NCBI RefSeq assembly: GCF_019645855.1
Contig: NZ_CP080999.1
Location: forward strand, 248,001 to 312,000
Direction of reading: 5' to 3'
DNA length: 64,000 bases
Origin: Mycobacterium malmoense
GTDB lineage: Bacteria > Actinomycetota > Actinomycetes > Mycobacteriales > Mycobacteriaceae
The notes beneath the pieces are model-generated. The model saw only the letters and a list, made by a program, of their open reading frames with translations, did no database searches and was not told the DNA's origin. Position numbers and translations under genes: made by a program. Of this stretch, positions 6,961-15,284 are shown piece by piece. The stretch's first letter is position 1; each line of letters opens with the position of its first letter.

Positions 6961-9900
6961 CTAGACCAGGCCCAGCAACTGCAGATCCGACACGTATTTG
7001 TCGATCAGGGCCGCGGACAGGTGCGGAATGTCTTCGTCCGCACCGATTTTGGCTTCCCGCACCGCCGCACGGAAGACGTCCGTCGGGGCCGGCGCGCCGC
7101 GCAACGGTGTCTCGGGTTTCCGGTAAGCATCGAGCAGCGGTAGGACGGAGTGCTGACGCTGCCCGTCCGGTAGGGCCCGAAGAGCGGTTTCGAAGCGCCC
7201 GAGCCATTCGTCATAGTCGTCGATGCGCCGGATGTCGTGGCCGGCGGCGATCAACCAGTCCACGAACACGTCCAGGGAAATGCCGTCGTCGTGCGGGTTC
7301 ATCACGTCGAAGGAACGAAAAGCGCCGGATGCGTCCGTCTGTTCACCGAGTGTGGTGACCGATTCGGCCACGAAGTCGGCGGGCAGCCCGTCGTAATGCG
7401 CGTCGGCCCTGTTGCCGTGATCGTCGGGTACGTAGAAGGATGACGGCGCGATGCCCGTCAGCAGCAGGCTGAAGATCAACCGGGTAAACGCATCTGGCAC
7501 GTTCAACTGTCCCGCGTAGCGGCTGTGGGCGAGGATCATGTCGGACCGGAAAACGGAGACCGGCAGGCCGCACAGCTCGTGCGCCTCCCGCAGCAGCACC
7601 TCGCCGGCCCACTTGCTGTTCGCGTACCCGTTGGCGTAGCCGGCGTCGACGGGTCGGACCGGGCTGACCACCCGGATATCGCCGTCTTCGGCGAACGCGC
7701 CCGGGCCGACGGACATGGCGACCGCGACGGTCGACATGTAGGTGACCGGCTTGATGCGCGTGGTGATCGCCAGGCGGATCAACTCGGCAGTGCCAACGAC
7801 GTTGGGGCCGAACAGTTGCTCGTAGGGCAAGACGTGGTTGACCAGTGCCGCCGGGTGGACGACGAGATCCACGTCCTGGGCCAGCCGCCGCCAAGTCGCT
7901 TGGTCCAGGCCCAGGTTCGGCTCGCCGATGTCGCCCGCGACGACCTCGAGATGGTCGGCGGCCAAGTCGCGGAACCGTTGCACCAAGCGCGGATCCCCGC
8001 TGTGGTAGACATCCTCCAGCCGCTTGCTGGCCGCCTCGGCGTTCGTGCCGCGCACGATGCAGACGAGCCGCCCGCCCGTCTCGGCAAGCCGCTCCAGCCA
8101 TTCCAGACACATGAAGCGTCCCAGGTAGCCGTTGGCCCCGGTCAGCAGAATCGTGTGCGGGGTACCGGTGGCGCGCGGCAGTGCGGGCGCTTGGGCCAAA
8201 GTCTTTGTGTCGATGAACTTTTCCAGGGTGAGGTCAGCGGCGCGAACCTCGATTGCGTCACGCCCGTGGACCGTCGCGAATGTGGGCCGCCGGGATCCCG
8301 AGTTACGCTCGGAATCAACGTATTCCGCCAGCTGACGCAGATCGGTTGCCGGACCGATGATCTGCCCAACCGGCACTTCCACGTCGAAGATGTCATGCAG
8401 CAGGTTGGAGAAGGTCAACGCCGACAGGGAATCGCCGCCAAGCTCGACGAAAAGCGCGTCCGGTTCCGGCGGACCGCCGGCCAGGCCCAGCAGCGCCTCG
8501 GCGGCGCGTGTCAACGTGTCGATCACGGGGCGGTTCGCCGCGCCGTCGCGCAGCGCACGCAACTCGGCCGCGCGGTTGGCGGCCAGCTCGGCATATAGCT
8601 CCTCGAGCCGCTGACCGTAGTGCTCTTTGAGCTTCGGCCGCAGCAGCTTGCCGACCCCCGACAGCAGGCCGGTGTCCTCGCTGAACGGCTCGGGCTCGAC
8701 CAGAAAGTCGACCGGCACCTCGTAGGACTGTAACTCGGCGAGTTTCGCTGCCCGACGCAATGATTCACTGAGGGCAACCTTGAGGCCGTCGGCATCGTCG
8801 GCGAACCTTTCCAGCGCGTCGGCGGTCGGGACGACGACGGCCAACAGGTAGGGGCGCTCGCTGTTGCCGTAGACGAAGATCTGGCGGACCAGGGCCGCGC
8901 TGGCGAACACGGCTTCCAGCCGGGCGACGGCGACGAACTCGCCCTGGGCCAACTTCAACACGTTGTTACGCCGGTCGACGTAGGCCAGCCGATCCGGGTC
9001 GAGCTCGGCCATCACGTCACCGGTCCGGTAGTAGCCGTCGGGATCGAAGGCGCCGGCGGTGACGTCGGGCCGTTTGAAGTATCCGGGAGTGGCGGTCAGC
9101 GACTTCACCAGCAGCTCGCCGCGCGGAAAAGGCTTGTCGGTAAGGAAGTATCCGAGCTCGGGAACGTCGACGAGCTTGTAGTCCAGAACCGGGGGCCGGG
9201 TGATCAGGCCGTCCTTGGTCACCATTCCGACCTCGGTTAAACCGTAGCCGTCGAGCACGTGGACGTCCAGGCAGGCCTCGACGAAACCCTTCATCTCGGC
9301 CGCCAGCGGCGCCGTGCCGCAAAAGGCCGTGACGATGCGACCGCCGAGGACCCGCTCGCGCAGCTCGGCTTGCGCGTCCGCCTCGGCGGAGGCGGCATCG
9401 GCGCCGTGGGCGACCAGCCGGTCGACGGCACTTTGGTAGCGCTGGTACAGCATCTCCGCGACCCGCGGCACCAGGCCCATCTCGGTGGGCCGCACCAGGT
9501 TCCAGTCCTCGAACAGCGTGGACAAATCGCTTTCCGGCACAAAGTAACTGGTGCCGCCCGCCTGGAACGACGACGACAGCGGTATGCGTCCACCCAGGTG
9601 ATTCAGCGGCATGAAGTTGACGTTGAGGACCGGCGTGTCCGCGAAGTCGGGCATCAGGTCGTTGGTCCACACCTTCGAGACCATGCGCTCGGTGTACATG
9701 GCGCCCTTGGGCAATCCGGTGCTGCCGGACGTGTACAGGATCATGGCCAGCCGTTGGTCGGTCTCGCCGGTGTACATCGGCTCGGGCGGCAACGCGCGAC
9801 CGTGAGCGATCAGCTCGTCGAACGTTTCGATGGCCACCGCCATGCCGGCGTTCGTCAGCTTCGCCCGTGCGCGCTCGAGGTTTTCGCGCTGATCGTCGAT

Positions 9901-10530
9901 CCGTGGCTCGTAGTCGAAAACCACCAAGCGGCGCAACGACGTGGCGCCCAGTGCCGCTTCGACGGCAAGATCAAGGTATTCCGCGCCCACCGCGAGAACC
10001 CGCGGTTCGACCTCGGCGATGATCGGTTGCAGCCGTGACGCCGCGGCGTTGTGTTGCAGCGGCACGGCCACCAAACCGAGATAGTCACATGCCAGATCGA
10101 GGGTAAGATACTCGGCGCTGGCGAAACCGATAGTGGCGACGAAATCCCCGGGCGTCACGGGATTGGCGGCGTCCTGGCGCCACGCACCGGCGATCGCACG
10201 CACGCTGGCCCACAAATCGCGGTAGCTGATGGTGTCGAACCGCGGCAACAGCCGCGCGGTGGTGCGTCCGGTCGCGGGATCGGCTGTCAGGGAGCGCGCC
10301 CGCCAGCCCAGCGCGGGGCGATCCGCGTAGCCCTCGACGAACATTTCCAGGATCTGTGGGAGCCGAAGACCCGGCTGGCGCGCCGCCTCCCGCAGCGAGG
10401 GGTCTGGCTTGGCGTTCCGGAACTGCGCGTCGTCGGCGTACAACCGGTCGACGCGTGGGGCGACCCGTTCCCGTTCAGTCTCGCCCGCACTCGGACGGGC
10501 ACTCTTTTCGACCCTCGCGTCACCGGTCAT
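6961..10530 (-). CDS. fadD9: Carboxylic acid reductase (adenylation-carrier-reductase), FadD9 type
   Basis: A 1189-residue multidomain enzyme that activates fatty or aromatic acids with ATP, loads them on a phosphopantetheine arm and reduces the thioester with NADPH to an aldehyde. The adenylation domain (about residues 60-640) shows ILYTSGSTGLPKGAMY and YRTGDV; the carrier domain has VELGGDSLSAL near residue 700 with the phosphopantetheine Ser; the reductase domain begins with ILLTGANGYLGRF near residue 790. Length fits known mycobacterial CARs. ATG at 10530 is preferred over an upstream TTG because GAGGGG lies eight bases before it. A perfect CRP consensus lies upstream. Maturation needs a phosphopantetheinyl transferase encoded elsewhere. 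It is placed between genes that are nearer each other in M. tuberculosis. Confidence 0.95.
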   Translation of the reverse strand: MTGDARVEKSARPSAGETERERVAPRVDRLYADDAQFRNAKPDPSLREAARQPGLRLPQILEMFVEGYADRPALGWRARSLTADPATGRTTARLLPRFDTISYRDLWASVRAIAGAWRQDAANPVTPGDFVATIGFASAEYLTLDLACDYLGLVAVPLQHNAAASRLQPIIAEVEPRVLAVGAEYLDLAVEAALGATSLRRLVVFDYEPRIDDQRENLERARAKLTNAGMAVAIETFDELIAHGRALPPEPMYTGETDQRLAMILYTSGSTGLPKGAMYTERMVSKVWTNDLMPDFADTPVLNVNFMPLNHLGGRIPLSSSFQAGGTSYFVPESDLSTLFEDWNLVRPTEMGLVPRVAEMLYQRYQSAVDRLVAHGADAASAEADAQAELRERVLGGRIVTAFCGTAPLAAEMKGFVEACLDVHVLDGYGLTEVGMVTKDGLITRPPVLDYKLVDVPELGYFLTDKPFPRGELLVKSLTATPGYFKRPDVTAGAFDPDGYYRTGDVMAELDPDRLAYVDRRNNVLKLAQGEFVAVARLEAVFASAALVRQIFVYGNSERPYLLAVVVPTADALERFADDADGLKVALSESLRRAAKLAELQSYEVPVDFLVEPEPFSEDTGLLSGVGKLLRPKLKEHYGQRLEELYAELAANRAAELRALRDGAANRPVIDTLTRAAEALLGLAGGPPEPDALFVELGGDSLSALTFSNLLHDIFDVEVPVGQIIGPATDLRQLAEYVDSERNSGSRRPTFATVHGRDAIEVRAADLTLEKFIDTKTLAQAPALPRATGTPHTILLTGANGYLGRFMCLEWLERLAETGGRLVCIVRGTNAEAASKRLEDVYHSGDPRLVQRFRDLAADHLEVVAGDIGEPNLGLDQATWRRLAQDVDLVVHPAALVNHVLPYEQLFGPNVVGTAELIRLAITTRIKPVTYMSTVAVAMSVGPGAFAEDGDIRVVSPVRPVDAGYANGYANSKWAGEVLLREAHELCGLPVSVFRSDMILAHSRYAGQLNVPDAFTRLIFSLLLTGIAPSSFYVPDDHGNRADAHYDGLPADFVAESVTTLGEQTDASGAFRSFDVMNPHDDGISLDVFVDWLIAAGHDIRRIDDYDEWLGRFETALRALPDGQRQHSVLPLLDAYRKPETPLRGAPAPTDVFRAAVREAKIGADEDIPHLSAALIDKYVSDLQLLGLV

Positions 10531-10601
10531 GCGCAGCCCCTCGCTCAAATCACTCGTCTACGGACAACTCACCGTCCCAGGCCAGTCTTCCGTTCAAGCG
10601 T

Positions 10602-10617
10602 TGTGAGCGTTATCACA
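10602..10617. promoter_or_regulatory. CRP (Rv3676-type) binding site
   Basis: TGTGAGCGTTATCACA is a perfect match to the TGTGA-N6-TCACA consensus shared by enteric and mycobacterial cAMP receptor proteins. It lies 71 bases upstream of the carboxylic acid reductase start on the minus strand and about 90 bases downstream of the ldtA stop, so the reductase is the only gene it can control at close range. Activation or repression cannot be told without the transcription start. Confidence 0.75.
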
Positions 10618-10708
10618 CCCCGGCCGTCCGAGTTGTTGGGCTAGACGGTCCCGCGAAATTGCGTGGCAAGTCGACGCTGGCTGGCGCGCATGGAGCCGTG
10701 GGCGGGTT

Positions 10709-11464
10709 TCAGGCCACGACCTCGATGGGATCGCCGACGTTCACCTGGTTGAAATACCACGCGGCGTTGTCCGGACTCAGGTTGATGCAGCCATGGCTGA
10801 CGTTGCTGTAGCCCTGCGAGTTCACCGACCACGGGGCCGAGTGCACATAGACACCGCTCCACGTGACCCGGACCGCGTACTGAGCGGTGATCTTGTAGCC
10901 CTCGGGCGAACTCAGCGGGATACCGATGGTCCGCGAGTCCATCACCACGGTGCGCTGCTTTTCCAGGGCGGTGAAATTGCCGACCGGCGTCGGGCGGGTG
11001 GGCTTGCCCATCGACGCCGGCATCGTGCGGAGCACCTCACCGTTTCTGCTGACGGTAAACGTGTGCCCCGAGATACTGGCAACGCCGAGTAACGCGTCGC
11101 CGGTGTCGAAGCCCGTCGTCAGGGCCTGCACTCCCACCGAGACATGGGTGTGTGCGGGCCAGTAGTGGTTTGGAACCCACTGCACGACATTGCTCTCGGG
11201 CCACTCGAAGTGGCCCGGCATGTTGCTTGGCGACAGGACACGGATGGACCGTTCCGCGCCAACGCGATCGGTGACCGGCGCGGTGAATGTCACCACGACC
11301 GGGTGCGCCACACCCACCACCGCCCCATCGGCCGGCAAAATCGAGGCAACCCCGGGAACCGGTTCGGGCACCGGGACCGCGGCCAGGCCGCGGGCGCCGC
11401 TTCCCGCCACGCCCAACGCCGTGATCGCCACCATAACGAATAGATAACGAGCCGCACGACGCAT
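10709..11464 (-). CDS. ldtA: L,D-transpeptidase LdtA (LdtMt1)
   Basis: A 251-residue exported enzyme that makes 3-3 cross-links in peptidoglycan, part of the carbapenem-sensitive wall machinery. The N-terminus (MRRAARYLFVMVAITALG) is a signal peptide or membrane anchor. An Ig-like domain follows (residues about 35-120, GVAHPVVVTFTAPVTDRV) and then the YkuD catalytic domain with HSAPWSVNSQGY and the active-site SHGCINLSPDNAAWYF. The sequence and length agree with M. tuberculosis Rv0116c. ATG at 11464 is favoured because it starts the signal peptide. A SigF-type promoter lies 55 bases upstream. Confidence 0.93.
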   Translation of the reverse strand: MRRAARYLFVMVAITALGVAGSGARGLAAVPVPEPVPGVASILPADGAVVGVAHPVVVTFTAPVTDRVGAERSIRVLSPSNMPGHFEWPESNVVQWVPNHYWPAHTHVSVGVQALTTGFDTGDALLGVASISGHTFTVSRNGEVLRTMPASMGKPTRPTPVGNFTALEKQRTVVMDSRTIGIPLSSPEGYKITAQYAVRVTWSGVYVHSAPWSVNSQGYSNVSHGCINLSPDNAAWYFNQVNVGDPIEVVA

Positions 11465-11518
11465 GGCGCCCACCCTCCGAGACGGTGCGATCAACACAAC
11501 GGTATTCTACTGGCTGTC

Positions 11519-11542
11519 TACCCATTACGGGCTTTAGCAAAC
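11519..11542 (-). promoter_or_regulatory. SigF-type promoter of ldtA
   Basis: On the minus strand GTTT (11542-11539), 15 bases, then GGGTA (11523-11519) fits the mycobacterial SigF consensus GGTTT-N15-17-GGGTA, with the first G of the -35 block replaced by T. It ends 54 bases before the ldtA start codon. Sequence match only; no expression evidence. Confidence 0.5.
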
Positions 11543-11633
11543 ACTGGCGTCCCGCCCGGGTCGTGACGATAACGATCCGATCACCCGTTGAGTTCGATCC
11601 CGTCACGGGGCGACGGTCGGCGAGGGAGCGGGC

Positions 11634-12290
11634 GTGACCGCAAACGATCGCTACACGTGTCCGCTGGCGGGCTCGGCCGCGCTGATGCTGATCGACGTGC
11701 AGCGCGACTTCCTGGACATCCCGGGCAGCGACGCTCCGATGCCGGTCGACGGCACCCGCGCGGCGATCCCGGCAATGGCCAAGCTGGCGACGGCCTTCCG
11801 CGAACGTGGGCTCCCGATCGTGCATGTCGTGCGGCTGTACCGGCCGGATGGGTCGAACGTCGACGTGGTGCGGCGGGAATCGATAGCGCGGGGTGCGCGA
11901 ATCGCCGTTCCTGGCAGTGCCGGTTCGCAGATCGCCGCGGAGCTATTGCCCAATGTCGTTGAGCTGGACCACGAATTGCTGTTGGCCGGCGGCTTCCAAC
12001 GACTCGGGCCCGCCGAGCACGTGATGTACAAACCAAGGTGGGGTGCCTTCTACGGCACCGACCTTGATCGACACCTGCGTGAAAGTGGGAGCAATACAGT
12101 GGTTTTCGCGGGATGCAACTTCCCGAACTGCCCTCGGACGTCGATCTACGAGGCATCCGAACGCGACTTCCGGGTTGTCCTGGTGTCCGACGCGATATCT
12201 GGCTTGTACGACCGCGGCGTTGAAGAGTGCCGCGCCATCGGAGTGGACGTTCGAGACGTGTCGGCGACACTGGATTGGTTGGCGCGGTAG
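11634..12290 (+). CDS. Isochorismatase-family cysteine hydrolase
   Basis: A 218-residue alpha/beta hydrolase of the isochorismatase-like superfamily, whose members hydrolyse amides or isochorismate in the cytosol. The likely triad is Asp21 (ALMLIDVQRDF), Lys133 (MYKPRWGAFYGTDLD) and Cys166 (CNFPNCPRTS). The GTG start at 11634 gives the usual family length. It is followed 39 bases later by a LysR regulator on the same strand, with which it may be cotranscribed. It is not part of the gene order in M. tuberculosis between Rv0116c and Rv0117, so it is a local insertion or loss. Substrate unknown; a nicotinamidase or biuret-type amidase is possible. Confidence 0.85.
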   Translation: MTANDRYTCPLAGSAALMLIDVQRDFLDIPGSDAPMPVDGTRAAIPAMAKLATAFRERGLPIVHVVRLYRPDGSNVDVVRRESIARGARIAVPGSAGSQIAAELLPNVVELDHELLLAGGFQRLGPAEHVMYKPRWGAFYGTDLDRHLRESGSNTVVFAGCNFPNCPRTSIYEASERDFRVVLVSDAISGLYDRGVEECRAIGVDVRDVSATLDWLAR

Positions 12291-12329
12291 CGACGCGTTA
12301 ACCTCAGCGAGACCGCCGAGGAGGTGCGG

Positions 12330-13262
12330 GTGCTATTCCGTCAACTGGAATACTTCGTCGCGGTCGCTCAGGAGCGCCACTTCGCCAGGGCGGCCGAGAA
12401 GTGCTACGTTTCGCAACCCGCACTGTCCGCCGCGATCGCCAAGCTCGAACGCGAGCTGAACGTCACGCTGATCAATCGTGGGCACAGCTTCGAGGGCCTC
12501 ACGCCCGAAGGGGAGCGATTGGTCGTGTGGGCCAAGCGGATTCTTGCCGAACACGATGCGTTCAAGGCCGAGGTGCACGCGGTGCGATCGGGTATCACCG
12601 GGACGCTTCGGCTGGGCACGGTTCCGACCGCCTCGACGACGGCCTCCCTGGTGCTTTCGGCGTTCTGTTCGGCGCACCCCTTGGCGAAGGTGCAGATCCT
12701 TTCCCGGCTGGCCGCCACCGAGCTGTACCGACGCCTGCGCGAGTTCGACCTGGATGCCGCCATCGTGCACACCTCGCCCGACGACGCTCACGACGTGAAC
12801 CTGGTGCCGCTCTACGAGGAGCACTACGTGCTGCTCTCCCCGGCGGACATGTTGCCCGCCGGTGCGTCGACGCTGACGTGGCCGGAGGCCGCGCAGTTGC
12901 CGCTGGCGTTGCTCACCGCCGACATGCGGGACCGTCAGATCATCGACGAAGCCCTCGCCCGCCACGCCATCACCGTCACCCCGCAAGTCGAAACCGACTC
13001 CGTCGCTTCGTTATTGGCACAGGTCGCCACGGGTAACTGGGCGTGCATCGTCCCGCACACCTGGCTGTGGACGTCGCCGCTCGGTGCGGAAATCCGGGCG
13101 GTCGAAATGGTCGATCCGGTGCTCAAGGCCGAGATCGCGCTGGCCACCAACTCGACCGGGCCGGGGTCACCAATCGCGCGTGCCCTCATCGCATCCGCGC
13201 AACGGCTGGCGCTGAACGAATTCTTCGACGCGCAGCTGTTGGGCATCACCCGTCGGCGCTGA
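12330..13262 (+). CDS. oxyS: LysR-type transcriptional regulator (OxyS, Rv0117-like)
   Basis: A 310-residue LysR regulator: winged helix-turn-helix at residues 1-60 (LFRQLEYFVAVAQERHFARA, then CYVSQPALSAAIAKLE) and a periplasmic-binding-protein-like effector domain (about 90-300). GAGGAGG (12318-12324) decides the start: it overlaps a possible GTG at 12324 but sits five bases before the GTG at 12330. Position between ldtA and oxcA matches Rv0117 (oxyS), described as an OxyR-like regulator of oxidative stress genes. It overlaps the 3' end of oxcA by 17 bases in convergent orientation. It may equally control the oxcA-fadD7 pair next door; that is inference from position. Confidence 0.88.
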   Translation: MLFRQLEYFVAVAQERHFARAAEKCYVSQPALSAAIAKLERELNVTLINRGHSFEGLTPEGERLVVWAKRILAEHDAFKAEVHAVRSGITGTLRLGTVPTASTTASLVLSAFCSAHPLAKVQILSRLAATELYRRLREFDLDAAIVHTSPDDAHDVNLVPLYEEHYVLLSPADMLPAGASTLTWPEAAQLPLALLTADMRDRQIIDEALARHAITVTPQVETDSVASLLAQVATGNWACIVPHTWLWTSPLGAEIRAVEMVDPVLKAEIALATNSTGPGSPIARALIASAQRLALNEFFDAQLLGITRRR

Positions 13263-14994
13263 CCGCGGCCGGCGGCGGTGCGGCGGCGCTGGTCGGGTTG
13301 AGGCTTGCCAGATGTCCGCTTTCCACCCCGGCCGCCGGGTCGAGTTCGCAGTCGATGAGCGACGGCCCGTTGGAGGCAATCGCTTCGGTCAGCGCGGCGC
13401 GCAGCTCGGACGGCGTGGTGACGTGATACCCCTTGCCGCCGAACGCCTCCGCGATCAGCTCGTGGCGCGCCCGCGCGTTGAGCACGGTGGGCGCCGGATC
13501 GTCTCCGGTTGTCGCTTCGTCGCCGCGGTAGACGCCGCCGTTGTTGAGGATGACGACGGTCACCGGCAGCCGGTAGCGGCAGATGGTCTCGATCTCCATG
13601 CCCGAAAAGCCGAATGCGCTGTCACCCTCGATCGAGACCACGGGATTGCCGGTCTCGACCGCGGCGGCAATCGCGTAGCCCATGCCGATACCCATGACGC
13701 CCCAGGTTCCCGTGTCGAGCCGGTGCCGCGGCACCTCCATGTCGATGACATTGCGGGCCAGGTCCAGCGCGTTGGCTCCCTCGTTAACCACGTAGACATC
13801 CGGATTGTCCTGCAGCACAGCGCGAATGGCGCCGAGCGCGTTGTAAAACCGCATGGGGTGCGGATCTTCGGCCAGCCGCCGACGCATCTTGGCGTCGTTG
13901 CGTGCTTTGCGGTCGGCAAGCTCGTCGGACCACTCCCCGGGCACCGCAATCGGATGCGCGGCCACGGCGTCGCACAGCGCCGACATCACCGAGCCGATGT
14001 CGCCGACCAGCGGCGCCACGATGGGCCGGTTGCTGTCGAACTCCGACGCCGCGATATCGACTTGCACGAACTTGGCGTCGGCGGACCATTGCGGCGACTC
14101 CCCATGGCCGAGCAGCCAGTTCAGCCGGGCACCCACCAGCAGGACCGCATCGGCGCGGGCGACCGCCAGCGAGCGCGCCGCCGCCGCGGACTGCGGGTGC
14201 GAGTCCGGCAGCAGCCCCTTGGCCATCGACGTCGGCAAGAACGGAATTCCGGTGGCCTCCACAAACTTTCGAATCTGGCCGTCGGCCCGCGCATACGCAG
14301 CGCCCTTGCCGAGCACGACCAGCGGCCGCCGGGCCCGCCTCAGCACGTCCGCGGCGCGATCGACCGCCTCCGGTGCCGGCAGCTGCCGCGGAGCGGGGTC
14401 GGCAACCCGCCAAATGGTGTCGGCGGCGACCGAGGCCTCCAGCGCCTGGCCCAGAATGTCACCGGGGATGTCGAGGTAGACACCGCCCGGCCGGCCGGAC
14501 GTCGCCGTGCGAATGGCGCGCGCGACACCGCGCCCGATGTCCTCGATCCGGCCGATCCGATAGGCCGCCTTCGCGAACGGCCTTGCGGCACTGAGCTGGT
14601 CGAGCTCTCCGTAATCGCCCCGCTGCAAATCGACCATCGCTCGATTGCTCGAACCCGAGATCTGGATCATCGGAAAACAATTCGTCGTGGCGTTCGCCAG
14701 CGCGGCGAGGCCGTTGAGAAAACCGGGCGCCGACACCGTCAGGCACACGCCCGGGCGGCCGGTGAGGAACCCGGCCGCGGCGGCCGCATTGCCGGCCGAG
14801 GTCTCCTGCCGAAAGCCGATGTAACGAATTCCGGACGACTGCGCGACGCGGGCGAGGTCGGTGATCGGGATGCCGACGACCCCATAGACGGTGTCGACGT
14901 CGTTGGCCTTGAGGGCATCCACGACGAGATGGAAGCCGTCGGTCAGGCGCGCCGACTCGGCGGCCTCGCTGGGAGATGCCGAAACTGTGCTCAT
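13246..14994 (-). CDS. oxcA: Oxalyl-CoA decarboxylase (ThDP enzyme)
   Basis: A 582-residue thiamine diphosphate enzyme, the same length as Rv0118c, expected to convert oxalyl-CoA to formyl-CoA and CO2. The N-terminal pyrimidine domain has GFRQETSAGNAAAAAG with the catalytic Glu64; the C-terminal domain has the ThDP motif IEGDSAFGFSGMEIE and ILNNGG. The general fold is shared with acetolactate synthase, but neighbourhood with a FadD7-type ligase supports oxalate degradation: ligase makes oxalyl-CoA, this enzyme decarboxylates it. Divergent from fadD7 with a 290-base shared upstream region that contains an inverted repeat. Confidence 0.92.
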   Translation of the reverse strand: MSTVSASPSEAAESARLTDGFHLVVDALKANDVDTVYGVVGIPITDLARVAQSSGIRYIGFRQETSAGNAAAAAGFLTGRPGVCLTVSAPGFLNGLAALANATTNCFPMIQISGSSNRAMVDLQRGDYGELDQLSAARPFAKAAYRIGRIEDIGRGVARAIRTATSGRPGGVYLDIPGDILGQALEASVAADTIWRVADPAPRQLPAPEAVDRAADVLRRARRPLVVLGKGAAYARADGQIRKFVEATGIPFLPTSMAKGLLPDSHPQSAAAARSLAVARADAVLLVGARLNWLLGHGESPQWSADAKFVQVDIAASEFDSNRPIVAPLVGDIGSVMSALCDAVAAHPIAVPGEWSDELADRKARNDAKMRRRLAEDPHPMRFYNALGAIRAVLQDNPDVYVVNEGANALDLARNVIDMEVPRHRLDTGTWGVMGIGMGYAIAAAVETGNPVVSIEGDSAFGFSGMEIETICRYRLPVTVVILNNGGVYRGDEATTGDDPAPTVLNARARHELIAEAFGGKGYHVTTPSELRAALTEAIASNGPSLIDCELDPAAGVESGHLASLNPTSAAAPPPAAVSADG

Positions 14995-15127
14995 GGTGGC
15001 GACTCCTCGTGTGCATGCGGTCGGCGGACCGGTTCGCCCGCCCGGCGCGGTGATGCCTCATCGACCACTGTGGTCCGGGCGCCCGCGGGTGTCCAAGACT
15101 AAGCCACTATGCAGCGATTCACGCCGT

Positions 15128-15185
15128 CTATCGACAACCGCTCGGCAACGGCGACGCCGGCTCGATAGCAGCCGGTTATCGATAG
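15128..15185. promoter_or_regulatory. Inverted repeat in the oxcA-fadD7 divergent region
   Basis: CTATCGACAACCG (15128-15140) and CGGTTATCGATAG (15173-15185) are inverted copies with one mismatch in 13, with 45 bases between centres. A further TCGATAG half-site lies at 15162-15168. The spacing of about four helical turns suits a dimer-of-dimers LysR regulator, and oxyS is adjacent. The rest of the 290-base region 14995-15284 shows nothing else I can name. Repeat is seen; regulator is inferred. Confidence 0.45.
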
Positions 15186-15284
15186 TGAGCGGATCGGTAT
15201 TGGACGGACGGGAGGCCGGCGCGGCATGGTGCGAGTAGCAACGTTTCACCGTCAACACGGCTTGACACAGGAGGGAGTGCGGCG

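Noticed and set aside
7525..8598. 357-codon plus-strand open frame inside the CAR gene
   Set aside because: Antisense shadow of the carrier and reductase domains.
10531..10548. TTG start for the CAR gene at 10548
   Set aside because: ATG at 10530 has a better ribosome site and loses only six residues.
13312..15102. 596-codon plus-strand open frame opposite oxcA
   Set aside because: Shadow of the ThDP enzyme; no domain features.
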